From the NCBI RefSeq assembly GCF_000741785.1, contig NZ_JGZP01000012.1, positions 186,001 through 250,000 on the forward strand: 64,000 bases of DNA, in the 5' to 3' direction. The position numbers and the translations under genes were made by a program. This stretch comes from Bifidobacterium stellenboschense. Its GTDB lineage: Bacteria; Actinomycetota; Actinomycetes; Actinomycetales; Bifidobacteriaceae. The notes under the pieces were generated by a model. That model searched no databases. It saw only the letters and a list, made by a program, of their open reading frames with translations, and was not told where the DNA came from. This document shows, piece by piece, positions 26,360 through 35,500 of this stretch. Within the stretch, counting starts at the first letter, position 1. Each line of letters starts with the position of its first letter.

Positions 26360-27718
26360 TTACAACTCGACCTGCTCCCATTGCGGGGGCAACGGGATGC
26401 GCCGCGTCGGAGTGAGGCAGGCGAGCAGCAGTCCGGCGGCGGCGCACAGGACGACGAGCAGCATGACCGCGCGGAACCCGAATCCCGGCGTCTGCAGCAG
26501 CCATCCGACCAACGCGGGCGCCAACGCGCCCGGCACTCCGACTGTCGTCTCGAACACGGTGGACACTCTGCCCTGCATGTCATCCGGCGTGCGCCCGAAG
26601 ATGAAGCCGAGCTCGCCCGCGTTCAACGCCGGGAACAGCACCGACGCCATGGCCATGCACGTGACGGCCGCCGCATACGAGTCGGTGAATACGAGCGGCA
26701 GCATCGCGGCGGTGAACACGGCGAACGTGAGGATGATGAGCCGGCCGGTCGGCACATGCTCGACCAGCCATCCGGCGGCGAGCGATCCGATCAGCGCGGC
26801 GACGCCGGTGGCGGTGCCGACGAGTCCGATGAGCGCCGCGTCCGTGCCGCGTTCCGCCAGCATGATCTGCACGCCGATGATGCTCCCGTAGCAGGCGACG
26901 TTCATGACCGCGCCCTGCGCGATCGCCGCGAGTACGGTCCTGCGGGTCAGCGTCCACCGCCATCCTTCGACGAATTGGGAGAGGAACGACGGCTTGCCGA
27001 CGTCCGGAGAGGAAGGGGAGTCGTCCTTGTCGGTTCCGTCGCCGTTTCGTTTCGGCAATGCCAGCGAGGCGAACACGGAGGTCAGGTACAGCAGCGCGGA
27101 GGCGAGGAACGGCATCCATCCGGCGATCCGATACAGGAGTCCGCCGATCGCGCCGCCGGACAGTTCAACGCAGGACTCTCGCGCCTCGCGGATGGCCTGT
27201 GCTTTCGCGAACCGGTCCATCGGTACCAGGGATTTGAGCATCGCGTCGTTCGATGGTCCGAGCAGTCCGTTCATCACCGCGAACAGGACGACCGCCACGG
27301 CGAACGTCGTCGCGCGCATCGTCCCGGTGGCGAGCATGACCGTCACCGCGGCGGACAGGACGGTGCCAGTCAGGCCGAGCAGGATCATCAGCCGTCGTCG
27401 GTCGTGACGGTCGGCGAGCGCCCCGCCGACGGACATGAGCGTCAGCCCGATCGCGGATTCGATGGTGACGAGCAGTCCGGCGACGAACGGCGAACCGGAC
27501 AGGGCGAGACCGAGCAAGGGTATGGCGAACGTGCGCAGGCTGACAGCGACCACGTCGGCGGTGTCGGCGGCGAACCAGCGCCGGTATGCGGGAAGCCGCC
27601 AGAGCGGATGGGGTCGTCGCGCGGTGGGGGACGACGCGGCGTCATCCGCCGTGACGGGAGAGGTGGCGTCCGCCGGCGATGGGGAGTGCAAGCGGGCCGG
27701 ATGATCGTTGGTGTTCAT
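26360..27718 (-). CDS. MFS efflux transporter (EntS/MFS_3-like)
   Basis: A 452-residue transporter of twelve predicted helices. The loop 2-3 motif appears as GGALADRHDRRRLMILLGL, the loop 8-9 counterpart as AGWLVEHVPTGRLIILTF. The family is that of EntS and of macrolide or multidrug exporters (MFS_3): AYRRWFAADTADVVAVSLRTFAIPLLGLAL, of which RRWFAADTADVVAVSL is the typical start. A central cytoplasmic loop carries RNGDGTDKDDS. ATG at 27,718 is provisional; ATG at 27,736 is also in frame. About 240 bases upstream lies an 11-codon leader peptide with attenuator-like pairing, implying control by translation or ribosome stalling. Confidence 0.87.
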   Translation of the reverse strand: MNTNDHPARLHSPSPADATSPVTADDAASSPTARRPHPLWRLPAYRRWFAADTADVVAVSLRTFAIPLLGLALSGSPFVAGLLVTIESAIGLTLMSVGGALADRHDRRRLMILLGLTGTVLSAAVTVMLATGTMRATTFAVAVVLFAVMNGLLGPSNDAMLKSLVPMDRFAKAQAIREARESCVELSGGAIGGLLYRIAGWMPFLASALLYLTSVFASLALPKRNGDGTDKDDSPSSPDVGKPSFLSQFVEGWRWTLTRRTVLAAIAQGAVMNVACYGSIIGVQIMLAERGTDAALIGLVGTATGVAALIGSLAAGWLVEHVPTGRLIILTFAVFTAAMLPLVFTDSYAAAVTCMAMASVLFPALNAGELGFIFGRTPDDMQGRVSTVFETTVGVPGALAPALVGWLLQTPGFGFRAVMLLVVLCAAAGLLLACLTPTRRIPLPPQWEQVEL

Positions 27719-27834
27719 GGCAAGGTCTCGTTTCATGATTGGCCCATGGTCGTCGATGCGGGAGCGTGTCCGACCGTGCGGAGAGCGGGTCCGTGTCGTC
27801 ATGGTCGGATTTTCCGTGTGGGATCATGGGGCGT

Positions 27835-27946
27835 GTTCTGGTATTTCGCATAAGAAGACATCGCGACCGCGTGAGGCGATCGCGACCTAGAACAAGTCGG
27901 CGTTGGGGGATCGCGGCGACTAGTCGTATGCGAAGGAGACCAGAAC
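27835..27946 (-). promoter_or_regulatory. Attenuator-like RNA structure upstream of the MFS gene
   Basis: On the minus-strand RNA, two segments of the leader-peptide coding sequence (27,939-27,946 and 27,927-27,934) are perfectly complementary to two segments downstream (27,835-27,842 and 27,845-27,852), giving two 8-bp helices with an internal loop. They enclose a 10-bp hairpin at 27,861-27,885 with one G-U pair and a 5-base loop. A ribosome stalled on the leader would mask the first partner and free the second. There is no U tract directly after, so control of translation or of Rho access is as likely as intrinsic termination. Confidence 0.65.
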
Positions 27947-27955
27947 CTGGTACAT
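27920..27955 (-). CDS. Regulatory leader peptide MYQVLVSFAYD
   Basis: An 11-codon frame with a proper ribosome site (AAGGACAC, about 8 bases before ATG) and a TAG stop. The codons for VLV and FAY are exactly those that pair with downstream RNA. The length, the location upstream of an efflux pump and the built-in complementarity match leader peptides that sense ribosome-targeting drugs in resistance genes (erm, cml, and similar systems). I do not recall this exact peptide from a named system. Too short to be found by normal gene calling. Confidence 0.7.
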   Translation of the reverse strand: MYQVLVSFAYD

Positions 27956-28354
27956 GATGAGTGTCCTTGACGTATTGCTGGCAGGGGTGGAGGGATTCGG
28001 CTTTCAGAGGATTTTCAGTTGCTTCGCCGTCGGTGGCGGGTGTATATACGACTATTCTAGCGGTCATGGGAGACGTGTCGCCTTGCGGCATGTAACTTGC
28101 ATGTAACGCAACGGGGTATGGTGAAAATATGGCTCCCCGCCGTATCGGTGGGAGAAGGCCGCACCTCCGAATCCGGACGGCAGGTGAACCACACCGCCTC
28201 CGGTCATGGCCGGCACTGAGATGCCATCAGTGATCAACGGTCCAATGCCAAGCATCATCGGCCATCGGCACGCAATCGAACCGGCCGGGCCGACATCGAG
28301 ATTCAATTCAGCAAACGTCTTTTCCGATGGAAGACGATGAAACGAGAGAACATC
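27956..28354. other. Intergenic region with divergent promoters
   Basis: About 400 bp without a supportable gene. The part nearest 27,956 must hold the promoter of the leader/MFS transcript; on the minus strand a TAGAAT box lies near 28,055. The part nearest 28,355 should contain the promoter for the Cys-rich protein. A direct pair of near-identical hexanucleotides (ATGTAAC at about 28,088 and 28,098) is visible. No hairpin of note. Confidence 0.45.
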
Positions 28355-28831
28355 ATGACCAACGTGAACACGAAACAACAGGAAGACCCGACCGTCGCCG
28401 TGTGCCCGGTGTGCGGTCGCGAGAGCCATGCCGGTGACCTGTTCGCACTGGACGGCGTCGACCACATCGGATGCCCGGACCATGTGCTCGTCGGCTCCGT
28501 CGTCGCCGTTCCCGGCGACCCGGATCGTCCCCTGCAGGATCTTCGCAAGCATTGCGCACGGTGGGCCGCATGGCTGGACGCCCATGATTGCCCGATCTGC
28601 GGTCGTAACGCCGAACTGTCCGTCCGCGTCACGGATGGCGCCTGGGTGTGCGTCTGCGGATGCCGTGACCAGGCCGAAGCGGAAGGCTTCGATTCGCCGT
28701 TGGACGCCGTCGACGCCTGGCTTGACGATCGCGACAAGCGCGTTCAGGCCGAGGTGGCGCTGAAGGCGAAGCTCGGTGCCCGCACCCGCATCCTCGACAG
28801 TCTGGAACGCGAGATCGGCGAACGCCGGTAG
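28355..28831 (+). CDS. Hypothetical Cys-rich protein with three zinc-ribbon-like knuckles
   Basis: A 158-residue soluble protein. Three CxxC-type pairs are visible: CPVCGRES, CPICGRN and the pair in WVCVCGCRD, with a further Cys-His in IGCPDHV. Together they could bind one or two zinc ions. The C-terminal 50 residues form a charged helical tail (DDRDKRVQAEVALKAKLG). ATG at 28,355 has CGAGAGAAC upstream; ATG at 28,337 is also in frame. I recognise no family. A large perfect palindrome follows 60 bp downstream. Confidence 0.65.
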   Translation: MTNVNTKQQEDPTVAVCPVCGRESHAGDLFALDGVDHIGCPDHVLVGSVVAVPGDPDRPLQDLRKHCARWAAWLDAHDCPICGRNAELSVRVTDGAWVCVCGCRDQAEAEGFDSPLDAVDAWLDDRDKRVQAEVALKAKLGARTRILDSLEREIGERR

Positions 28832-28890
28832 AACATCACAGGATGCCGTTGCGTCGCAAGGCGGCGTCATGGCATCCCCACGCTATCTGA

Positions 28891-28936
28891 TGGAGGACGT
28901 GTCTTGGAACACCGGTGTTCCAAGACACGTCCTCCA
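28891..28936. terminator. Perfect 46-bp palindrome between convergent genes
   Basis: Every base of the two 23-bp halves is complementary with no loop; the centre is ACC|GGT and the outer ends are TGGAGG/CCTCCA. It lies between the stop of the Cys-rich gene and that of the SRAP gene, so a bidirectional terminator is the natural reading. There is no U tract on either side. Such a long uninterrupted palindrome is unusual and could instead be a protein-binding site or a recombination substrate. Confidence 0.6.
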
Positions 28937-28961
28937 ATCGTATGGGGCGGCTGTCCTGCGT

Positions 28962-29660
28962 TCAGAACAGCCGGATCGGTTCGACGTGCTCGACCGGCGT
29001 GATGAGACGCGGGCCGTCGCCATCCGCCGGCAATGGCGCGACCTCATGGAACCGCAGCCGGCGCGACAGCTCCGTGCCCCGCTCCCGCAACGGACCGGTC
29101 AGACTCGCGCCGTCGACCGTGCGATCCAGCCATGCCGCGGTCAGTTCTTCCGGTACGAGCAGCGGCATGCGGTCATGCACGCTCGCCGGTCCGTCCACGG
29201 CCGGACAGGTGACGATCGTGGCGGTCAGCAGCCACGGCGAGGTGTCGGAGGCGCGCCACCACGAGTACAGTCCGGCCATCGCCAACGGCTCCTCGCCGTC
29301 CGCATGGAAGTAGAACGGACGCTTGCCCTTCCACTCGTAGTAGCCGCTCGCGGGGATGACGCAGCGCATGGAGCGCGTCGATTCGGCGAACGTGGGTTTG
29401 GCATGGATTGATTCGACGCGCGCGTTGTACGTGGGGTAGGGGAGCGTCCTGCTCCGGCTCCACCGGGGCATGAGCGTCCAGTACGCGCCGGTCAGATGCC
29501 GGCGTGCGTCCCTGCCTTGCGCGACGACGCCGATGGTCCGTGTGGGCGCGATGTTGTACGAGGGGTGCGGCAGCCGGTCGCGTCTGATGCCGTCGTCGCC
29601 GACGTCGAGCCACCGGGCGACCGCGTCCCAATCCAGGTCAAGCGCGAACCTTCTGCACAT
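28962..29660 (-). CDS. SRAP-domain protein (YedK/HMCES-like)
   Basis: A 232-residue protein that, like YedK and HMCES, should crosslink to abasic sites in single-stranded DNA. The catalytic Cys2 follows Met1 (MCRRF), and the other active-site residues are visible in YNIAPT (Asn), ASGYYEWKG (Glu) and VHDRMPLLV (His). The full family length is present. The MCRRF start fixes the initiation codon, which has no strong ribosome site. Divergent from the TetR gene with 84 bp between the starts. Confidence 0.93.
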   Translation of the reverse strand: MCRRFALDLDWDAVARWLDVGDDGIRRDRLPHPSYNIAPTRTIGVVAQGRDARRHLTGAYWTLMPRWSRSRTLPYPTYNARVESIHAKPTFAESTRSMRCVIPASGYYEWKGKRPFYFHADGEEPLAMAGLYSWWRASDTSPWLLTATIVTCPAVDGPASVHDRMPLLVPEELTAAWLDRTVDGASLTGPLRERGTELSRRLRFHEVAPLPADGDGPRLITPVEHVEPIRLF

Positions 29661-29744
29661 GCGGTTCAGTCTACGCGCGTCCGTCCGTTCGCGGGTACCA
29701 TGGTGATGTCCGATGGGAGATACGTGGGACTCGAGGAGGAAGCC

Positions 29745-30479
29745 ATGTCCGTTGACGCGAGGAAGAACGACGGCGCGGCGTCGGACGCGCCTACCCTGTT
29801 CGATGCGGAGGACGGGCCGGATCGGACGAGCCGTCGCGGCGTCTCGGTGAAGGCGACCGTGGCGCGCGCCCGCTGGCAGCGGCGCAAGAAGATCGCCACG
29901 CGTGCGACGATCCGAGAGACCGCGTTGCGCCTGTTCGACGAATACGGCTACGACAAGGTCACCACGCAGCGCATCGCCGACGAGGCGGGCATGTCCGCGA
30001 TCACCCTGTTCCGGTATTTCCCGACCAAGGAGGATCTCGTCCTGGGATTCCCGACGGACGGCGAGATGTTCGCCGACCTGCGCCGGGAGATCAAGGATCG
30101 GAAGGGCGGGTCCCCGATCGGATTCGTCCGTCGCATGGTCCCGCAGGTGCTCGGCGGGCTCGAGCCGTCTCAGTTGGAGGAACTGGCCCGCCGGCTGCGC
30201 ATCGTGCGTTCCGACGAGGGACTGCGCGTCGCGTTGTACGCTCGCATACCGCGATGGATGGATGCCGTCGCGGCGTTGTGGGGGAGCGACGACGCCGTTG
30301 CCGACGGTGGCACGCGCGTCGGTTTCCCCGTGCGCCTGTCCGTCTCGCTCATCATCGACTGCATCATCGAATCCCTGCTGGAGTGGTCGCGTCGCTGCGA
30401 CGACGGCGTCGACGACGGGGATGTCGTCGACGTGCTCGTCGATGTCGTCTCCGAGGCGATGGAGACGCTGTCGCATTGA
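29745..30479 (+). CDS. TetR-family transcriptional regulator
   Basis: A 244-residue regulator. After a 50-residue charged tail, the DNA-binding domain reads RETALRLFDEYGYDKVTTQR, then IADEAGMSAITLFRYFPTKED. The helix-turn-helix is canonical. The ligand-binding C-terminal part is all-helical with a Lys/Arg-poor core. GAGGAGGA four bases before ATG 29,745 is a strong ribosome site; an upstream ATG at 29,706 is less likely. It may control itself or the divergent SRAP gene. Ligand unknown. Confidence 0.9.
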   Translation: MSVDARKNDGAASDAPTLFDAEDGPDRTSRRGVSVKATVARARWQRRKKIATRATIRETALRLFDEYGYDKVTTQRIADEAGMSAITLFRYFPTKEDLVLGFPTDGEMFADLRREIKDRKGGSPIGFVRRMVPQVLGGLEPSQLEELARRLRIVRSDEGLRVALYARIPRWMDAVAALWGSDDAVADGGTRVGFPVRLSVSLIIDCIIESLLEWSRRCDDGVDDGDVVDVLVDVVSEAMETLSH

Positions 30480-30628
30480 CCCGCCTTCGTGGTTTGCGGC
30501 CATTCGGTCCGGTTGTCGTCGGTAAGGCACATGTTTCTGTGCCGAATATTCAAATGATAGTGACTTCATTATGAATAAAAACGGCGGAAATCAGCCCTTT
30601 TCTCGGCTGAGTCGGAATGATTGTTGAG

Positions 30629-30677
30629 GGCTGTTTTCTTTCATATGAAAGACGCATACATATGGAAGAAAACAGCC
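30629..30677. repeat. 19-bp inverted repeat in AT-rich DNA
   Basis: Arms 30,629-30,647 and 30,659-30,677 match at 18 of 19 positions; each contains CATATG at its inner end and GGCTGTTTTCTT or its complement at the outer end. The spacer is 11 bp. A further TTTCATATGAA copy lies at about 30,699. The RNA would form a strong hairpin without a U tract. Confidence 0.65.
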
Positions 30678-30823
30678 TTATCATTCATAGGAAATAGGCT
30701 TTCATATGAATTCTCGGAGTGCGGGAAGGGCCATGCTGGCTCAAGCGCATGGATGTTCGGTAGGGCGCTTCGTTGTGTCCCACCCGATGCGTCGGTTTCT
30801 CTTCTTCGATGCCCGGAATGAGG

Positions 30824-30880
30824 AAGGCGGGTCGTCTTCCGGCCGCATTCGTCATGCGATGCAGGAAGACGACCCGCCTT
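30824..30880 (-). terminator. 17-bp hairpin downstream of the deformylase-like gene
   Basis: Perfect 17-bp arms (30,824-30,840 and 30,864-30,880) flank a 23-base loop that can itself pair in part. Located 83 bp after the stop of the minus-strand gene. The U tract is weak (CTTCC), so termination may be factor-assisted. Confidence 0.65.
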
Positions 30881-30962
30881 TACGGTGCCTGCCGTCGTTT
30901 CCGTCCCGTCACGGGACCGGGCTCCATATTGCAGACCGGCCGCGTGACGCCGGGGCATGCCG

Positions 30963-31379
30963 TCAGATGAGGATGCCGTCGCAGTGGTCGATCTCGTGCT
31001 GAATGATCTCGGCAGTGAACCCGTCGAACGTTGCGGTCGCCTCGCGCCAGCGTCGCGTGCGGTACGTGACGGTGATGCGCTCGTAGCGGACCACCGGCCG
31101 CACGCCCTTGAGGGACAGGCACCCCTCCTCGGTCTCGTACCGGCCTGAACTTTCGGCGATGATCGGATTGAACATCATCATGTTCCGGCCGGTCGCCTCG
31201 TCATGGAACACGATGATCCGCTTGGCGACGCCGATCATGTTCGCGGCCATGCCGACGCACGAGTCCGCATGCGCGGCCAACGTGTCCATGAGGTCGGCCG
31301 CCACCGGCAGATCGTTCTCCGTCGCCTCGTCGGACGGTCGCCGCAGGAACGCCTCGGAGGTCATGATCGCCCGTTCCAT
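30963..31379 (-). CDS. Peptide deformylase-like protein
   Basis: A 138-residue protein with the three deformylase motifs: motif 1 CVGMAANMIGV, motif 2 EEGCLSLKG with the metal-binding Cys, and motif 3 QHEIDHCDGILI with the HExxH-type HEIDH. Motif 1 normally ends in AAPQ; here the Gln that polarises the formyl group is replaced by Met. The protein is also about 30 residues shorter than classic Def. It therefore belongs to the short deformylase-like group, whose activity on formyl-Met is uncertain. GAAGGAAA lies before ATG 31,379. A housekeeping def must exist elsewhere. Confidence 0.82.
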   Translation of the reverse strand: MERAIMTSEAFLRRPSDEATENDLPVAADLMDTLAAHADSCVGMAANMIGVAKRIIVFHDEATGRNMMMFNPIIAESSGRYETEEGCLSLKGVRPVVRYERITVTYRTRRWREATATFDGFTAEIIQHEIDHCDGILI

Positions 31380-31536
31380 GATGTTTCCTTTCTTCCCGGT
31401 CGCGGTGGACGCTCCGATTGTATCGGCTTCCCGGGTACATGCCGCGTTGCGCGGCGGGAAGCGGGACGGCGTGACCGCGGCTATCATGTTCGCAGAGTCC
31501 CGATGGTGTCCCACAGATCCGAAAGGCTGGTCCCGC

Positions 31537-32535
31537 ATGCCGGTTTCCTATGAGGAGGCGTTGTTCCACTCGTATTTCGCGTGGCTTATGCCCGACGAGA
31601 CGATCGTCCAGGGGGATACGGATCAGTTGGACGGCCAGGAGCTCGACATGTACTTCCCCGACCGAAAGGCCGCGTTCGAGATCGGCTCCTGGGGGCTGCA
31701 CAGCCGGACGCAGGACAAGGACACGCGCAAACGCCGCAAGGCGAAACGACGCGACATCCGACTGGTCACCCTGTTCACCGACCGCGACCGCGCCACCATG
31801 CCCAAGGCCGATGGGGAGCCGCTCATGGTCGCGCCCTGCCCGAACAGTCCCAGCATCATCTGGGCCGCGACCTCGATCCGATGGACGAGCGGCCGCAAGG
31901 GGCGCATCACCCGCACCCGGTTCCTCCAGATCGCCGAACCGGTGTGCGAGGCGCTCGACTTCACCTACAAGCCGGTCCCCGAAGACCAGTGGCCCACGAT
32001 GCGCGACGAGGCGGCCTGCGCCTGCGAGACGCTGAAGCTCAGATCCGCCGCGGACGGCAAACCGGCCCCCGGCAAGCGGATCGCGAACCCGGCGGCCGAG
32101 CCGGCCGCGACAGCACCGTCGCAGGAGATCGCCACGGCGGACGGGACCGCCAAGGAACTCCGCACGCAGCCGGCCGCCGACCTGCCGACGATCGGACGGG
32201 TCTGCGAATCCCTGCACCGCGACTGGGTGCTCGTCTTCGCCACCATCGCCGGACTGCCCGACGAGGCGAGAATCGACTATGCGCGTCGGCTCGTCACCGA
32301 CGTGTTCCCTACGGCGATTGGATACGCGAAATGGCCGCAACCCGTGCAAAGCCGGTTCCAGGCGCTCGGCCAGCGCGCGTTGGACGCCGTCACCGTCCAG
32401 CCGGGCGACACCGACGCGGAACGTACGCTCGCCGTCGTCGCAGCCCTCCAACAGGCGTACCGCCAATGCCGGGAGCACGCGAGGACCGCGTCCCTGGCGA
32501 TGGGCTCCGCGGCCGCCGCATACCGGCTCGGCTGA
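31537..32535 (+). CDS. Putative Vsr/PD-(D/E)XK-like nuclease protein upstream of the primase-helicase gene
   Basis: A 332-residue protein of no named family. Its N-terminal 95 residues contain QELDMYFPDRKAAFEIGSWGLHS, quoted as ELDMYFPDRKAAFEIGSWG, followed by KRRDIRLVTLFTDRD. This fits the phage and homing endonuclease pattern (E)LDIYIPxLxxAIExxGxxWHS...K(G)IRLIxIFEDE of Vsr-like nucleases, with Asp and Glu as metal ligands. An Ala/Pro-rich linker (about residues 175-215) leads to a helical C-terminus. GAAAGG lies 10 bases before ATG. It stops 54 bp before the primase-helicase fusion on the same strand, so the two may act together. Confidence 0.6.
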   Translation: MPVSYEEALFHSYFAWLMPDETIVQGDTDQLDGQELDMYFPDRKAAFEIGSWGLHSRTQDKDTRKRRKAKRRDIRLVTLFTDRDRATMPKADGEPLMVAPCPNSPSIIWAATSIRWTSGRKGRITRTRFLQIAEPVCEALDFTYKPVPEDQWPTMRDEAACACETLKLRSAADGKPAPGKRIANPAAEPAATAPSQEIATADGTAKELRTQPAADLPTIGRVCESLHRDWVLVFATIAGLPDEARIDYARRLVTDVFPTAIGYAKWPQPVQSRFQALGQRALDAVTVQPGDTDAERTLAVVAALQQAYRQCREHARTASLAMGSAAAAYRLG

Positions 32536-32589
32536 ACCGGGGGAGCGCGGACGGAACGCACGCCACGCCGCCCGCGCTACAGTGGAGGC

Positions 32590-35500
32590 ATGCTCGACCA
32601 TCTGACGCTCAAGGTACGCGACATCGACCGCAGCATCGCCTTCTACACGCAGGCGCTCGCCCCGCTCGGCTACATCGTCAAAGCCCACCACGAACCCACG
32701 CTCGGATTCGGCGTCGACGACGGCACCCCGCACTCCGACTTCTACCTGTCGCCCGCCGACGAAGCCGATCATGCGGATGAGACGACCGAACCGGAGGCAT
32801 CGCGACCATCCGCATGCCCGGTCACCCACATCGCGTTCCTCGCACAGGACAAGGCCGCCGTATGCGCCTTCTATATGCGGGCGCTCGCCGCCGGAGGCCG
32901 CGACAACGGCGCGCCCGGCCCGCGCCCCTACCATCCCGGATACTATTCCGCGTTCATACTCGACCCGGACGGCAACAACGTCGAAGCCGTCACCGACTGG
33001 TCCGGCTGGTACGGCCGTCAGGAAACGAAAGCACGCGAACATCCCGACCAGCCTGAGGTGAATCAGGCGGACACGTCCCTCCCCGATATGCCCGGTAGTC
33101 CGGTGACCGACGCCAGTGATGGGCCGGTCACAGCGCGCAGTTCATCCGAACGGAAAATCAAGCTGTTCCGTTCCCTGTTCCGCGGTCGCGACGATGTCTA
33201 TGCGCACGGGTTCGTGTCCAGGAAAACCGGCAAAACCGGGTATGCGCCGGCGGCATGGAACGAATGGACCACTTTGGCAAGCGGCAAACGTATTCCCACT
33301 CCATCTGGGCAGCGACGATGCAAGCCACTGACCGATCAGGTGCTCCTCGACCATTTCACCAAACGGGATGAGCGGCTCGTCAATGTCGTCGGGCTCTACC
33401 CCATGTCCAAGGAGTCGACGGTCTGGTTCCTCGCCATCGACTTCGATGATGACGGATGGCGAGATGAAATCATGGCGGTCAGAAACGTCTGCAAGCGATA
33501 CGGCATAGAACCGGCCATGGAACGATCGCGCTCCGGAGACGGCGGGCACCTGTGGCTGTTCCTCGACGAGCCGATGGATGCGGCACAGGTCCGGCACATG
33601 GGAGACGCGTTGCTGACCGAGGCCTCAGACCTGGTCCACATCGAGTTCCGGTCCTACGACCGCATGTTCCCCAATCAGGATGTTCTTCCTTCCGGAGGAT
33701 TCGGCAACCTGATCGCACTCCCATTGCAGCGCATGGCACGTGACAACGGCAACAGCGTATTCATCGACGAACAGTTCAATCCATACCCGGACCAATGGGC
33801 GTATCTCGCCTCAATCAAACGTGTTGTACCTGAACAGGTACGCGCCATCGCAGCTCGGATGACAACAGCAATCGGACCATCGGGCAATCCCGCCTCCGGC
33901 GCACATCGAGCTTCCGATAAAGCAAAGGACAACGGCCAACCGTCAGGAGTCCGATTCCACGACCTTTCCTCGACGGACACGCCACGGTCCGTCACCATCA
34001 TCGAATGCAGCATGCTCGTCATCCCCAAGGACGGTATGACTCAAGCAGCACTCAACGCGATACGCCGGCTCGCTGCGTTCGCCAACCCCGACTTCTATCG
34101 GGCGCAAGCCATGCGCCAACCCATCTACGACAAGCCTCGAATCATCTACCGTGGCGAGGAGACCGACGACAATATTCTCCTGCCGAGAGGGTGCAAGGAA
34201 TCCCTGACCTCATTGCTGAGCCGCACGGGAACCGTCGTGTCATACCGCAACGAACGCAACCCGGGCGAACGGATCCAAGTGGAATTCACGGGAACGCTTC
34301 GCGAACGTCAGAACATCGCGGCGCAGAACTTGCTGGCACATGATGACGGTATCCTCACCGCTCCAACAGGATTCGGTAAAACCGTAATCGCGGCGAACCT
34401 CATCGCCGAAAGAAAGACCAACGCATTGATCATCCTGCGCTCTTCCGCACTGCTCGAACAATGGAGGGAACGACTTGAGCAGTTCCTCGACATCACCGCG
34501 ACGCTGCCGCCATTACTGACCAGAACCGGACGCGTCAGCCGGAGAAAACGCCACATCATCGGACAGATAGGAACCGGGCGCAACGAGCCCAACGGCATCG
34601 TCGACATCGCACTGGCGCAATCACTGTTCGACAAAGGCGACATCGCCGGAACCAAACACGTCAAAGACGTGGTCAGCCGCTACGGCATGATCATCTTCGA
34701 CGAATGTCACCACGTGGCATCCCCAGACACCGAAGCGATCGCCCGAGAAACCAACGCGAAATACGTCTACGGATTCACCGGAACCCTGAAACGCGACGAC
34801 GGCATGCAACCGATCGTCACCATGCGATGCGGGCCGGTCCGTGACACCATCGACGTCAACGAGCACATGGCGACGCAACGTTTCTCCAGACGATACGTGC
34901 CACGCTTCACGGCAACCAATTACGATCTCGTCGAACCATACACCTACCACGAATACCTGGAAGCCGCATGCGGTGACGAAGACCGCAACACCATGATCGT
35001 CAACGACGCCATGACGCTCATCGATGAAGGCAGAACACCGCTGTTGCTCACGAAACGCATCGAACATGCGCAAGCGCTCGCGAACGCTCTCCAGAAAAGA
35101 GAATGCAGTCATGTGATTCTTCTCTACGGTGCCGAAACGAAGAAGAGCCGACACGACAAGCTCGAACAGCTCAAGCGCATCCCCTCGGAAGACGGCCTCG
35201 CCGTCGTGTCGACCGGAAGCTACATCGGCGAAGGATTCGACTGCCGACGATTGGATACGCTCATGCTGACGGCGCCTGTATCCGTGGAAGCGTCGGTCGC
35301 CCAGTATGTCGGACGACTGCACCGGGACAACGAGGGGAAACGTGAGGTACGCGTCTATGACTACATCGACGTGACCATTCCCATGGCCGCCAGCATGTAC
35401 CGTAAACGATTGAAGACATATGCGGCGCAGGGATACACGCCGATGCTGCCGGGCAGTGAATCCGATGCGAGACGCCAAGCGAAGACGAAAGCCCTGCTGG

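Larger units (their letters stand above)
30480..30962. other. AT-rich intergenic region with several inverted repeats
   Basis: About 480 bp with no supportable gene. The segment 30,550-30,720 is much richer in A and T than the surroundings and repeats TTTCATATGAA-like motifs three times. It contains a 19-bp inverted repeat and a smaller hairpin (TCAGCC-N8-GGCTGA near 30,592). The segment 30,824-30,880 is a terminator for the deformylase-like gene. The AT-rich part may be a small mobile remnant or a regulatory RNA. Confidence 0.55.

Noticed and set aside
28337..28354. Upstream ATG for the Cys-rich protein
   Set aside because: The ATG at 28,355 has a much better placed purine-rich ribosome site.
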